Source: Euglena gracilis
Lineage: Eukaryota > Euglenida > Euglenophyceae > Euglenales
Length of the DNA: 64,000 bases
Reading direction: 5' to 3'
Assembly: GCA_039621445.1 (NCBI GenBank)
Contig: CP154957.1
Coordinates: 17,430,595 to 17,494,594 of the forward strand
The notes under the pieces were generated by a model. That model was not told where the DNA came from. It ran no database searches and saw nothing but the letters and a program-made list of their open reading frames with translations. Positions 11,923 through 21,420 of this stretch are shown here, in pieces. Both the position numbers and the translations under genes were made by a program. Numbering within the stretch: position 1 is the stretch's first letter; every line of letters begins with the position of its first letter.

Positions 11923-14892
11923 TCTCGAGCATCAACAGCCATTAACGTTAACCCTACAATGGCCCACTTGAGTCTGCAGGGTGCTTCGCAAGCCAAGTGT
12001 ATGCACGCTCTGCGTGTGTTCGAATGGCAGGTTTTTCACATAATAAGAAAGTTCACTGGATGATTTGCAGGAAATTGGAGAACAGTGCGACAAATGTGTG
12101 CGGATAACCGCATGCACGTGATGAAAATTGGTGCGCGGATTTCCATGTACACGTGTTGGTGATGTGTGCGCGGATTCTCGTGTACACATTATGAAGACGT
12201 GTGTGCAGATTCCTGGGTAAGGATTGAAAGCTGGGGTTTGGACACTGCATTTTTGAATCCCGGATTCGTTCGTACGGCACAACCTTGAGCGCGACTCCAG
12301 GTGAGAGAGCCCTCCAAAACCGAAGCACCTAGCACCCCCTCCCAACTCGGAGTAGTTTGGTGGTCCAGACCAGGAAACTATTGGCGTTGGTGGCCCCTGC
12401 CCACTTGTGAGGTTACCGTTTCCCGGGGGGGGGGGAGACTTCCATGTTTGGTGGCCTGGCCCGGGCTGCGACCTTGTTGTGGTGGCGGGGCCCCCGGGGG
12501 GGCCGCTGCCCACCTGGCCCGTGCCGTGGGTGCTGGTGGCCGACCCCGCGGCCGGCGAGGCCAGCCCCCAGGCCGGGGGGGGCCCGCCGGCCTTCGTGCT
12601 GCCGGCCGTGGTGTCCCAGCGCCAGCTGCGGCGGCGGCTGGAGGCGCTGTGGCCGGCCCGGATGCCGCCCCCGCCGCCGCTGCTGGCGTCGGCCACGCCT
12701 ACTGCCGGGCTTGGTGGTCGGTGGCGTGGGAACGGAACGGAGAGAAAAGGGGGTTGGGGGGTCTCACCGAATCAGACAAGCGCCCATTCATACCGCAGAG
12801 GGTGCCGTTCTGGGGTTTATTGGACACGGGTGGGTGGGTCGTGTTAAAAGAAAATTGTATTTAATAAATGTAGGAACGTTACGGTTAAAAGAAGTTTTCC
12901 ACCATTGCGGGCTTTGAAATAGTGATTATGAGGGAGGGCTTTGGGATTTGAGAAAGGTTGAGGTGATTCTTTTGTTTCCTGACTCATGCAAAGGCTCGGT
13001 GGTACCCTGACACTCTGGGAGAATACTCGAGAATTGGCTGGGTTAAAGGTGTTAGTGGCGGATGGCCAGGGATGGTCGACCTGGCTCTGGCTCTGGCACT
13101 GCCTGAAAGAACTAGATTTGATGTACTTTTGCCTCCCATTCAAACAGGGGGAAACAAAATTTCAAGTTTAACTGTTTCCCATTGGATATTTTCCACCCCA
13201 AAATAAGGCGCTTGCTTTGAGTCAGTCGGAGGACTTTCCATTGTATCTTATGATTCAGTTCAACAAGAAATTCAGTGCTCGTGTGATGCATGTAAAATAC
13301 GTTGAAGGATTTACATATTTTGAGGGACGGTGCGTGCATTAGGTTGGTGGATATCTTTTACTCCCCCTCAATGGAAATGCTGGGCCACTACAAGCGAAGG
13401 GTCCAAATAAAAGTGCACCCCCTCCCTGCTGCCAAAATGCAGCTGTCACTCAAGCGCACCCTCTCAGCCCAATTCGAAGCGCACCACTGCTGGAGGCAGC
13501 GGTCAGCCAAAGGCCCACCTCCAGGGGGAGACTTTAGGTCCTTTTTGCTTTTTGGTTTTCTTTTGTAATTTAAAGAAGTTTTCTGAAATGGAGGCAATGC
13601 CATTGAGTGTCAGTGAGCCTATTCTGGGACACATGATCGCAATCCCTGAGACTGACGTCAAAGTGAACCAGGTGGTGCTGCAAGGGTTCTTGAAACGCTT
13701 CGAGTGTGTCGTGGATGTCCACAGCAACGGAGTGGAGGTGTGACTCACCCCCTTTCTCTGTTGCCTCACTTTCAGAAGCTCATCCTGATTGTTTCCACCT
13801 ATGTGAAAATGCCCCGAGTTCATGCGTATCCCCCAAGGGGCATCATCAAAGTATCAACGGGACCGACGTCTGCCTGTTCGCCCCTCCCCCAAACACATTT
13901 TTGTTTATTTCATTTATTTATTTATTTATTTTATTTATTTTTATTATTATTTATTATTTTATTTTTTATCTTATTTTTATTTTTATTTATTTGATTTGTT
14001 TCATTTTTTTTAAATGGCGGGGGCCGCCCTCCCCTCCCCCCAGGCGGTGGAGGCCATCATCGCCCACAGCTACGACGTCGCCATCCTGGACCTCCAGATG
14101 CCGGTGCTGGACGGCCTGGCCGCCGCCCGCCAAGTGAGAGCCCTGCCCCCGGCGGCCCCGATGGGGCCTCTCCTCCCTTTCGCAGGGCATCCCCTGTTGT
14201 TGACCAGCCATTCGAGCGCGACACCCTGGGCCGGGCGTCGCTTCATCTTCCACCCAGCCAAGCCAGCCAAGCCAGCGACCACGCCAGCCAGCCAGCAGCG
14301 TTTATCCAGCTTTGGACTCCCCCCATTGACGCTATTGTGGCTTGAAATGGGCTAAAGCTGCGTCAAAATACATTTTTTTTGCATTTTCTTGTTTTTTGGG
14401 GGTTTTCTCTTGTTTCGAATTTTTGTCATCCAGTTGGAGTACTCAGTTCCAGCTGGGGACCCCTGTGGTGGGGGGGGGTTAGCAATCCGCATGCCAATTT
14501 TCAAGCCGCCACCAATCCTGGGCCATTCCCATCTTGCTGGCGGGGGGAAGGGTCAGATTGTGCACAGACAGACAATGGGTAGGGGCCAGCCCTGGCATGC
14601 GAGGACCGTTGGGCCCCCGCCCCATGCGCCGTACCTGGTCGCGGCGTCGTCCACGCCGGGGGAGCTGGTCCACAGCCAGTGCCTCGACGTGGGGTTCGAT
14701 GCGTTCCTCCAGAAGCCCATCCGCTTTGATGAGTTGTGCCAAGTGCTGCTGGATGCCAAACGGTGTTTACTGCTGCGTGCGCGTGGGTGGTTCAGTATCT
14801 GCATATGTTTTGGGGGAATGTGAGTGCACAGGTGGGTGGCCAGATGAAAAGTTTGGGAGTGCTTGTTTCGTGCGTGCGTGTCTGTGTGTTCG

Positions 14893-14952
<60 letters not shown>

Positions 14953-15066
14953 TTTGGGTGGGTGGGTGGGTGGGTTGGCCGGTGGGTGGGTAGGTGGGTG
15001 AATGGGTGGGTGGGTGGATGGGTGCGTGCGCTTGTGCGTGTGCGTGTGCTTGTGCGTGTGCGTGTG

Positions 15067-15112
<46 letters not shown>

Positions 15113-18100
15113 TGATTATCATACAACCGGTGAGATTCCCCTCTGTGTGATCATCCCCCTCCCCCATTCAAAGGGAGATGGCCACAGTGCCAAATATCAA
15201 AACACTCGCCAATCAATAAATTGCAACCAGATATTCCAGGCTTCGTTTGGTTGTGGTGCAGTCTTTCTGTGTGGTGGTTGCCAAACTCAATTTTTTTGGA
15301 GTCACTGGTTCGAATGGCACCAGCGTCCCATTACGACAGCCCATTTCTGAGAGAATAGTTTCATCAATCTGAATCTAACCCTAACCCAATGCCCCATTTC
15401 TGTATGCAATGCCCCATTTCCCATTTTGGGGGTTTGTGCCGTTGCATACAGGCGTTTTTATTTTTTAGTCTTGGACCCCCTCCCCCGGGGGGGGGGGAGG
15501 GGGGGGAGGGTGGGTGGGTCCCTTAGACCCCCCTCCCCCCCCGAGGGGGTGGGGTAGGGTATATCTTTTTCGGAGCCGAAGGTGTCAAAATTTTTGAAAA
15601 AGGTGCTATTTTCAGCATTTTTGGCCATTTTCGGGCAAAAGTGGGTGAGTCCCTCGGGACGCCCCAAGAGGTGGGTGGGTGGGTGCCGACCCCCTCTTCC
15701 TCCCCCCCCCCGGTCTTAAAAAAAACCCCTGGTTGCACGCTGTCAGCGCCGCTTGTTTACTGCGTGTTTTGTGCATTTTACCGCAGCCCCTGTGGTGCAG
15801 CTTTCCGTACCGCCCTCCCAGTTGTCTTTCCATTCGTCTCCTGCAGGACGCCTGTGCTCACCGCGACCCGCTCGCCTACCGTCGCCAGCCCCCCCAGCGG
15901 TCTGGAGGAGGATTTCGGCCAGACCCCCGCCGTGGCCACTCCACTGTTCAAGCTGCTCCACCAGCCCGTGTGTGGTGAGGGAGGCCCGAGGGGAGTGAGT
16001 GCCAAGCCAGTCGGGCCGGTCGGGCAGAAAACATAGTACATAGCTGGGTGGCTGCCACCAGACAGTATCGATTCAATTGTGGGCGTCAGTTTGAATGTAT
16101 AGGAGGCCCCTGTGTATTTGGGCCTTCAAACAATTTTAATGCAAGGTGGGGGATGGTGGTGGTCTGGACACATTTGGCCCCGGGGGGTGGATGTCCCACG
16201 TAAAATTTGCCACGCAAGACAATCCCAATCATTCGCACCAAAAAAGGTTCAAGTCGCCAGCACATCGCTTTCCTCTATGTGTCAGGCGTTTAGATTGAGA
16301 CACCACACGACACATCCATCTCACAGCGCCACGCCACCACCACCATTACCCATCGCCCAATGGCAATGAACCGAATCAAGGTTGCAAAGGTGTCAAAGAC
16401 GATACAAATGTCAGCAACTAGCACTGGGAGAAGGGGTGTTTTCGACTGAGCTGAAGTCGACAACCTTTGGTTTGGTTTGTAAATCCCCATTTCGGGAGAC
16501 CGTAGCATATATGCCGTCACATCGTATTTGTAATAAATTAGATGAATGGCTGTAGGATAGACATTGAGAGGGACCCCTCTCCGATGGCAACCAGTGCTCC
16601 ACGGAAGGTCCAGGCCTCCCTCCGCCTGCTTTCGCCGGCCGCACCTTTGCCCACGGGTGTTGCTGCCGCCACTGCTGGTCGAAATGCTACCAGCTGTTGG
16701 GCACCCGGAAAATTTGGCCCCAGCCAAACTTTGTGTCCAGAGCAGGGGTATTTTTTAGTCTTGGACCCCGGGACCTGGGGGGGGGGGAGGGTGGGTGGGT
16801 CCGGCTGAGCTCCCCGCCCCCCGTGGGGTGGGATATTTTTTCGGCGAAAAGTCTAAAATATGTCTTGAAAAATATGTCTTGTTGTTTTTGGCATTTTCGC
16901 GATTTTTTGGCCATTTTCCGGGAAAAATGAGTGGGTCTCCCGGGACCCACTCTCCCAGGGGGTGGGTGGGTGGGGTGACCCCCCCGCTCCAGCGCAGCCC
17001 ACCCGTGTTCCTGCTGCCACGCCCCCCTCCCCCCGCGAGACCGGGCCGCTGGCCAACCGCCGCGGCTTTCACCTCAAGCTCCTGTCCCGCGCAGGCCCCG
17101 CTTGCAACGAAGCAGCGCGGGTGATGGGGAGGCATTTTGCACCACTAAATTACTGGGTTCCGCAGACCTGGCTTTTTGCCTGGCTTCAAGTGAACCTTTT
17201 TACAGCCAGGACAGGATATTTGCGGGGGTTTTTTGTGTGGTTTCTTTTTTGGCAAAATTTGTGGTTTTTTGCAGTTTGGGGGGGTGATGTTTCCTTTCTT
17301 GCAGCATTTCAATCTGCACATTTTTGCACTGTTTTTCACTGAGACAAAATTTTTTGTGAAGTTTGTATCACTTTTGGATATCTATGACGCATATTCTCAG
17401 AATCAACATGTCCCCAAAATCTGATCAAACTATCCAAACGAAAAACGTACATCACAGGGGAGCTCCCAAAAGAATTTTACATGCAACTTGCGTTTTTATG
17501 TGTTTATTGTGTTTATTGTGTGTATGTGTTTATTTGGCAGCCTCCAATTATCCCCCCCCCCCCGCGGTGGGTTTGTATGGTGTGACCCGGGTCCAGGGCA
17601 CCCATTTTGGGGAAGTTAGGGAGATGTCAGGCCGCATTCCGGACGAATTTGGGTCGAATTTAGGCCGAATTCGGGCAAATGTTGGGTGAAATGCATTTTG
17701 AAAAATCTTCCGAAATGGGGACCTGATTTCCGCCCCGACTTGGTCCCTCGATTTGGTCGATTATCGGCCCGCCAGTCCTAACCCTAACCCTATTCCTAAA
17801 ATTAAGCGGGAACCCTCCCTGGATCCGCTTCCGGTGGCCCGGAAACCGCGCAATGTTTATGTACGTTGCGCGCAAGCGCAACAGGTGCACACTGCGCTTG
17901 CGCAATGTATTTCCTCACCAAGCCCGCATGCTGGCCGTGCAGAGAGGGGCCCCTGACACACCGTAACATCAGAGGGACTCCCATAAGCTCAGGGACATCT
18001 GGTTAGCATTGCGCATGTGCGCAACGTATAACTGTTGCGCTTGGGCAATGTCTTTTCAGATAGCAAACAGCTGTATTTGAATGCGTAAGTGCTGTGGGAA

Positions 18101-21100
18101 AGGTGGTGATTGAGGAGAATGGTAAGGGGGGTTGGAGCCCCGCTGTGCCAGAAGCTGGGTTGGTGATTTTGAATTATTCAGGCACAGGGGAGGGAGGGGC
18201 TGTTCCAATAAGACAAATCATGGGCGGTAGCCTGTGGAGCCTCAGTGACGTTGCACTGAGTGTTGGGTGTTGAGTTTTTTTGGGATGATGACAGGAAGAC
18301 CTGTTCATGTTGAGCCATGTCCTCCATCTGCACATCGGTGTGATGTGGCTGTCTGGTGGGTTGCGAATTACGGAAAAAAGGTATGTCAGCATGTTTGCCC
18401 TTCTCCGCAGTTGTTGCTGGACCTTTTCGATTTCTCAATTCCAGTCGCTCATACCCAGAGTTGTGCGCTTCGAATCCTGGATAATAAAAGGGGGATGGCA
18501 AACTTTTTTAAAACACTTTTTTGGGCGCCCCCCAAAACTGTTTCCTCGGCTGTGATTCCCAAGGGTTCATCTGGCACCTGTTCTTTTTCAAAAAGAAATT
18601 TTCCGATTTGCAAAGGTTGGCTTGAAAGAAGGCCCCCTCAGGCATGCTGAACTGCGAAGCAAGTGGGAGGAACCTCCGGCACAGGCAGTTGGGCTCACAA
18701 CGCATAGGTCAAGAGCCATCTGGGTATGAAAAAGTTGGTGGTTGTTTTCACACACCAGGGGGTTGGCTTCCTGTCCCAGTCAAGGTTTCCTCCACCTTAG
18801 CTCTGTTCGCTCTATTAATGAGATGCTTCCAGGACTGCTCTCTCCACCCACAGTGTAAAAATAAAAGAATAATTGGTCAATATTGCGCCTAAGTGCAATG
18901 GCCACGTTTATGAAGAATGAAGATTTAAGAGTTATATTCAGGCTCGTGCTTAGTCTGGTGCCTACCATACATCTCTCTAAGGTTTTGCGAACCCCCCGGG
19001 GGGGGGGGCGGCTGCAGCCAGCCCCGATTTGGGCCCAGCCCAGCCGCAGCAGCCCCCTCCCCCCAGGGGGGGGGGTGCTGCTAGCCCTAGCTAGCCAGCC
19101 CCCTTTTGGGGGTCCAGCCCAAAATTTTTCGGCGCAAAGCGCCGAAATTTTTTGAAAAACTGTGTTCAAAAGTGGCCAAAAATGGGGTTTGGGGGGCGTT
19201 TGGGGCATTTTTGGGGGGTTTCAGATGCATCATTTTTTCAAACTGTGTTTTGCAGGTCATATTTGGGCATTTTTCCGATTTCAGTCCAGCTCGCCCCGGT
19301 TCGGGTCCAGCCGGGGTCCAGCCCCCCCCCCCCCCCCGGGGGGGGCGGGCTAGCCAGCCCAAATTTCTAGCCCTAGCCCAGCAACCCCCCCTTAAAGAGA
19401 TGTATGGTGCCTACCCCACGGGGGGGGTGCTAGGGGCAGGCACCCTATAGCACCCATCCGACCCCCCGGGGAGGGGGGGGGGTAGGGTTTTTGGGGTGCC
19501 CATAGCAGGCACCCAGGGGACCAAAAATATTTCATTGAAAATGGCCTTTTCCGGGGTCAGAGGGCCCCGGACTCCCCTCCCCGGGAGGTGTGTGCCTGCT
19601 AGGGGCAGGCACCCCATAGCACCCACCCACCCCCCCCTCCCCCGGTCAGTAAGCACAATCATGGTTATATTGCGCCAAAGCGCAATAGAAATCCAATTTT
19701 TAAAATTGTGAAAATGGGGTGGGTGATGCGCCGAAGCGAAGTTTATCCAATTTCAAGACAACGTGACTGAGAGCAGGTTTCTGTCCACCTTTGTGCTCTA
19801 TCCCCTCTGGCTCATGCTCTACCAGGGCCGTTCTCTCCCTCCATTGTGAGATACGTTTCAAGCAGTTATATTGCGCTTCGGCGCAACAGCCACGCTGCTT
19901 TACAATTTTTTTTTAAAAAATATACTTCTATTGCGCTTTGGCGCAATGTAACTCTTAAATTTCCATTCTGTATTGCGTGGTTGTATTGTGTTTCCACCCC
20001 TGCTTGAAGCCTGCAGTGAAAGAAGGCGGTAAGAAGCATCCTGGTGAATAACACGCCCCAAAAGTTTTCTCTCTCCTCGCTGTGAGACATACCTGATGTT
20101 TAGCACCCATTGAGGATTTTAGGCTGACAGGCTAATGGAAGACATTCCCCTGATTTCGATTATCGCAGGGTCAATCAGCATTAAATCCTTGGTATTTTCG
20201 AACAGAATGGGCAAAAAATCAATATACCCCCCCCCAGGCAATTGACGCCCCTGGGCAATTGTCACCCTTGGCTGTGCCGGCCAATTTGTCACCCCGGGAA
20301 ATTGTCACCCCCCCTCCGTGCTGCCCAATTTGTCACCCCCCCCCCTACAGAAGATGCCTGTGATGTCTTTCTTTTCACCGACACGACTCGATTGGTCTTC
20401 TGTTTCGCTACAACGTGCTAAGAACTGTCACATACCAAATGATCTGCACAATATCACAACCATAGCTGCATTTTTGCGTAAACCCCCCACCTACAACCCC
20501 CGGGGGGGGTTATAGGATTTGGTTTGGTTGTCGGAACGAGGGGGGGGGGTTATAGGTGGGGGGGTTATAGGTCCCGGTTTGGTTGTCCAGCTAAGAACCG
20601 TTGAACTTTGACCACGCGGCCCACATCTAATGACTCTTATCCACGTGCAGGATGAGGGGGAAGAAGAAAAAACAAAAGCAATGATCCTTGAACTGCTTCC
20701 TGCATTGAGCAGAAACATTTCTCACCTTGGCAATGTGCCATTTCGAGTGAGGTGCGGATTCTCTTTTTCTGCTCTCCGGTTCATGGCTGGCCTTGCCGGG
20801 GGGGGGTTATGGGTCCCGGTTTGGTGGTCCGGCCGGGGGGGGGGGGGTTATAGGTGGGGGGGTTTATTCATTTGTGTTTCAGATGGTGTTCTGGTCATTT
20901 GGTTTTAATGTGGCCAACATGGGTGGGCAATTGACGCCCCCGGGCAATTGATGCCCCTGGGCAATTGTCACCCCCCTCTGTGCTGGCCAAATTGTCACCC
21001 CAAGAAATTGTCACCCCCCTCTGTGCTGCCCAATTTGTCGCACGACAATTGCACGGGGGTGGGGGGGGCGGGTATAAAAATGGAATAAATAATTCATGCC

Positions 21101-21420
21101 GCAAAATTACTGATGGTATTATATAAGTTTGCCTCTGCTGTTGTTCAAATCCACCAAGGTGGTGGCTGCTGATATGGTCGCGGATCATGACGTCAACCCC
21201 TTGCCCCGCTCGGTCCAACGCCTGGCCTGACTGCGCATGCGCAACGTGAAACCGCCTGCCCCCACGCCCCCCAGCACAATCACGCCCACGCAGGCACCGA
21301 CCCAGACCCCTCCCATGGCGGTGGTGCGATCCACCTCCGCCGTGCGGAAGTCCCCAGCCCCGCCCAAATCCCCCTTGTTCCGCCGGCCTTCCCACACAGG
21401 CTCCGGGCCAGAGTGTGGCG
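5932..21420 (+). CDS. Hybrid sensor histidine kinase (GAF-HisKA-HATPase-REC-REC), split gene
   Basis: Two-component hybrid kinase: ATP-dependent autophosphorylation on a His, then transfer to a receiver Asp. Exons read: 5932-~6110, 6318-6437, 6973-7000, 7091-7195, 7473-7675, 7974-8012, 10011-10126, 10727-10805, 11137-11403, 12464-~12700, ~13633-13737, 14044-14133, 14590-14762, 15847-15974, 16993-17088, 21235-~21420. Most joins keep phase and family alignment. Seen: GAF core [13 protein letters not shown]-box [13 protein letters not shown]-box [21 protein letters not shown]1 DTGPG, G2 GGTGLGLAI, receiver ILDLQMP and QKPIRF. No transmembrane segment is visible in these exons, so a soluble sensor is possible. 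Uncertain: the 5' end (exons before 5932 are missing or weak), the joins near 6110 and 12700/13633, and the last exon. Introns are a mix of GT-AG and nonconventional. Confidence 0.85.
6973..7675 (+). CDS. HisKA dimerisation/phosphoacceptor exons
   Basis: Three exons (6973-7000, 7091-7195, 7473-7675) whose phases sum correctly encode VAHLIAADL, then the H-box [18 protein letters not shown] with the phosphoacceptor His codon at 7144-7146. The second HisKA helix follows with [20 protein letters not shown] and [14 protein letters not shown]. The join 7195/7473 works only through a nonconventional intron and makes a Glu codon (ALLESQLDG). The family alignment is ungapped across it. Confidence 0.85.
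7196..7472 (+). other. Nonconventional intron in the HisKA region
   Basis: Starts GAACAGG and ends CTGGCGGC. CAGGGGCCG at +4 faces CGACCCCTG ending at -6 (8 of 9). The kinase reading frame continues exactly. Confidence 0.8.
7676..7973 (+). other. Nonconventional intron carrying a CA microsatellite
   Basis: CAGGCTTCT at +4 faces AGAAACCTG ending at -6 (8 of 9). Junction octamers ACCGGAAG and AATGGAAG match in 6 of 8. A (CA)n tract lies inside. Confidence 0.8.
7812..7908 (+). repeat. (CA)n microsatellite
   Basis: CA tract inside the nonconventional intron 7676-7973. Confidence 0.97.
7974..11310 (+). CDS. HATPase_c (ATP-binding) exons
   Basis: Exons 7974-8012 ([13 protein letters not shown]), 10011-10126 (N-box [20 protein letters not shown]), 10727-10805 (G1 box, [14 protein letters not shown]) and the start of 11137-11403 (G2 box, [20 protein letters not shown]; then [13 protein letters not shown]) give a complete GHKL ATPase. 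The 39-bp exon at 7974 lies between a nonconventional intron and a 2.0-kb GT-AG intron, and is recognisable only because it fills the strand between HisKA and the N-box. The Asn, Asp and Gly residues expected for Mg-ATP binding are present. Confidence 0.85.
8090..8172 (+). repeat. (TG)n microsatellite
   Basis: About 40 uninterrupted TG units near the 5' end of the kinase intron 8013-10010. Confidence 0.97.
8398..8660 (+). repeat. 43-bp palindromic tandem array, part 1
   Basis: About six units of roughly 43 bp built around TCGAACGACATTCGAGGAGG and ATTTTGATCCTCCTCGAACG; each unit is itself a palindrome. Preceded by a further palindrome of GTTCGAGCTCGAAC at about 8317-8350. It lies in the kinase intron 8013-10010. 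Confidence 0.9.
8901..9059 (+). repeat. Long near-perfect hairpin between the two 43-bp arrays
   Basis: Left arm CTACAGGGTA...AAGAGTCGCCCAACTAGGG...ACATGGGGGGACCC, right arm its reverse complement ending TACCCTGTAG; centre GGCGCCGAAGGCGCC. Arms of about 70 bp with small loops. Flanked by direct repeats containing TTTTTTCTTACGCAGGAAT (8747-8765 and 9090-9108). Confidence 0.85.
9133..9545 (+). repeat. 43-bp palindromic tandem array, part 2
   Basis: About nine more units of the same repeat, ending in diverged units with ACGTTCGAGGAGG. Units are nearly identical, suggesting recent homogenisation. No unique spacers, so not a CRISPR array. Confidence 0.9.
9664..9762 (+). repeat. TG-rich microsatellite
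   Basis: TG with TGCG, TGTA and CGCGCG interruptions, close to the 3' end of the same intron as the 43-bp arrays. Confidence 0.95.
10127..10726 (+). other. Nonconventional intron between N-box and G1 box
   Basis: CATGAC at +4 faces GGCATG ending at -6 (5 of 6). The join gives [20 protein letters not shown], an ungapped family match. Confidence 0.65.
10460..10660 (+). repeat. AT-rich TATA tract
   Basis: TA, TG and ATAATATAT runs inside the nonconventional intron 10127-10726. Confidence 0.95.
11311..12700 (+). CDS. First receiver, apparently degenerate
   Basis: Exon 11137-11403 ends with [20 protein letters not shown], a receiver strand 1/helix 1 with the DD pair. Exon 12464-~12700 continues with [16 protein letters not shown], where the phosphoacceptor position (normally LLD) reads VVA, then [20 protein letters not shown], where the conserved Lys of KP is replaced. 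About 15 residues between strands 1 and 3 are missing, so a small exon may be unseen. This resembles the inactive receiver found between kinase and true receiver in many hybrid kinases. The 3' boundary is not fixed. Confidence 0.6.
11404..12463 (+). other. Probable nonconventional intron in the first receiver
   Basis: CAGGC at +4 pairs with GCCTG ending at -6, and phase is kept. Alternative: GT-AG or an unseen small exon, since the receiver is short here. Contains a poly-A tract. Confidence 0.45.
11847..11919 (+). repeat. Poly-A tract
   Basis: Long A run with scattered C, possibly a retroposed tail; no matching body or target duplication recognised. Confidence 0.9.
13633..14762 (+). CDS. Second receiver (phosphoaccepting) exons
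   Basis: Exon ending at 13737 gives [18 protein letters not shown] and VDVHSNGVE; 14044-14133 gives [18 protein letters not shown] with the phosphoacceptor Asp codon at 14089-14091; 14590-14762 gives the switch region YLVAASS, then [19 protein letters not shown] with the conserved Lys. Donor/acceptor pairs 13738/14043 and 14134/14589 are GT-AG and in phase. The acidic pair at the start of the domain is weak (ETD instead of EDN). The 5' boundary of the first exon is uncertain between about 13600 and 13654. Confidence 0.8.
13905..14014 (+). repeat. (ATTT)n tract before an acceptor
   Basis: TTTATTTA units just upstream of the acceptor for the exon at 14044. Confidence 0.95.
14870..15115 (+). 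repeat. TGCG, GGTG and TG microsatellites in series
   Basis: (TGCG)n, then (GGTG)n, then TGCGTGTGCT-like units and (TG)n, in the kinase intron 14763-15846. Confidence 0.95.
15455..15725 (+). repeat. Dispersed family R1, copy 1
   Basis: C/G-run borders, core with GGTATATC...TTTTTGAAAAA...GGCCATTTTCGGGCAAAAGTG and right border CCGGTCTTAAAAAA. Homologous to 16745-16980, 43470-43645 and, truncated, 38525-38720; all sit in introns or next to acceptors. Confidence 0.65.
15847..21420 (+). CDS. Pro/Ser/Thr-rich C-terminal tail exons of the kinase (tentative)
   Basis: Exon 15847-15974 continues the receiver exon in phase across a GT-AG intron ([31 protein letters not shown]). 16993-17088 again continues in phase across GT-AG ([29 protein letters not shown]). 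21235-~21420 ([40 protein letters not shown]) follows only if 17089-21234 is a nonconventional intron with the end pair CAGGCC/GGCCTG. The tail looks disordered, so no homology check is possible; evidence is codon composition, splice sites and phase. No stop codon was identified. Confidence 0.45.
16745..16980 (+). repeat. Dispersed family R1, copy 2
   Basis: Left TTTTTTAGTCTTGGACCCCG as in copy 1; core GGGATATTTTTTCGGCGAAA and GGCCATTTTCCGGG; the right border runs straight into the acceptor of the exon at 16993. Confidence 0.65.
18008..19888 (+). repeat. Long dispersed repeat, copy 1 (interrupted)
   Basis: Begins near GCGCATGTGCGCAACGTAT and ends near TATATTGCGCTTCGGCGCAA. Highly similar to 27492-28588 along most of its length. 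It contains extra blocks, including the family B element and its surroundings (about 18926-19660), that copy 2 lacks. No coding frame is shared as protein-like sequence. Confidence 0.8.
18966..19406 (+). mobile_element. TIR element (family B), 8-bp duplication GTGCCTAC
   Basis: Left end CATACATCTCTCTAAGG, right end CCTTAAAGAGATGTATG (16-17-bp inverted repeats). Flanked exactly by GTGCCTAC at 18958-18965 and 19407-19414. Interior includes GGCGCAAAGCGCCGAAA and long G/C runs. 441 bp, no coding capacity. An 8-bp duplication is typical of hAT-like elements. Confidence 0.85.
20236..20341 (+). repeat. Direct repeat, left copy (CAATTG/GTCACCCC motifs)
   Basis: A cluster of GGGCAATTGTCACCC and CCAATTTGTCACCCC motifs, repeated at 20926-21030 in the same orientation. 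Between them lie GGTTATAGG-rich blocks repeated at about 20508-20592 and 20805-20865. Confidence 0.7.
20926..21030 (+). repeat. Direct repeat, right copy
   Basis: Same motif order as 20236-20341 with one extra GGGCAATTGATGCCC unit. The pair encloses about 0.6 kb; no LTR-type TG...CA ends or reverse transcriptase frame seen. Confidence 0.7.

Larger units (their letters stand above)
17089..21234 (+). other. Tentative 4.1-kb nonconventional intron, repeat-rich
   Basis: CAGGCC at +4 pairs with GGCCTG ending at -6 and phase is kept, but both flanking exons are disordered sequence with no homology check. Holds a long repeat copy, a nested element and a pair of ~110-bp direct repeats. Confidence 0.35.

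Noticed and set aside
20236-21030. LTR retrotransposon
   Set aside because: The ~105-bp direct repeats lack TG...CA ends, a primer site or any reverse-transcriptase-like frame between them.
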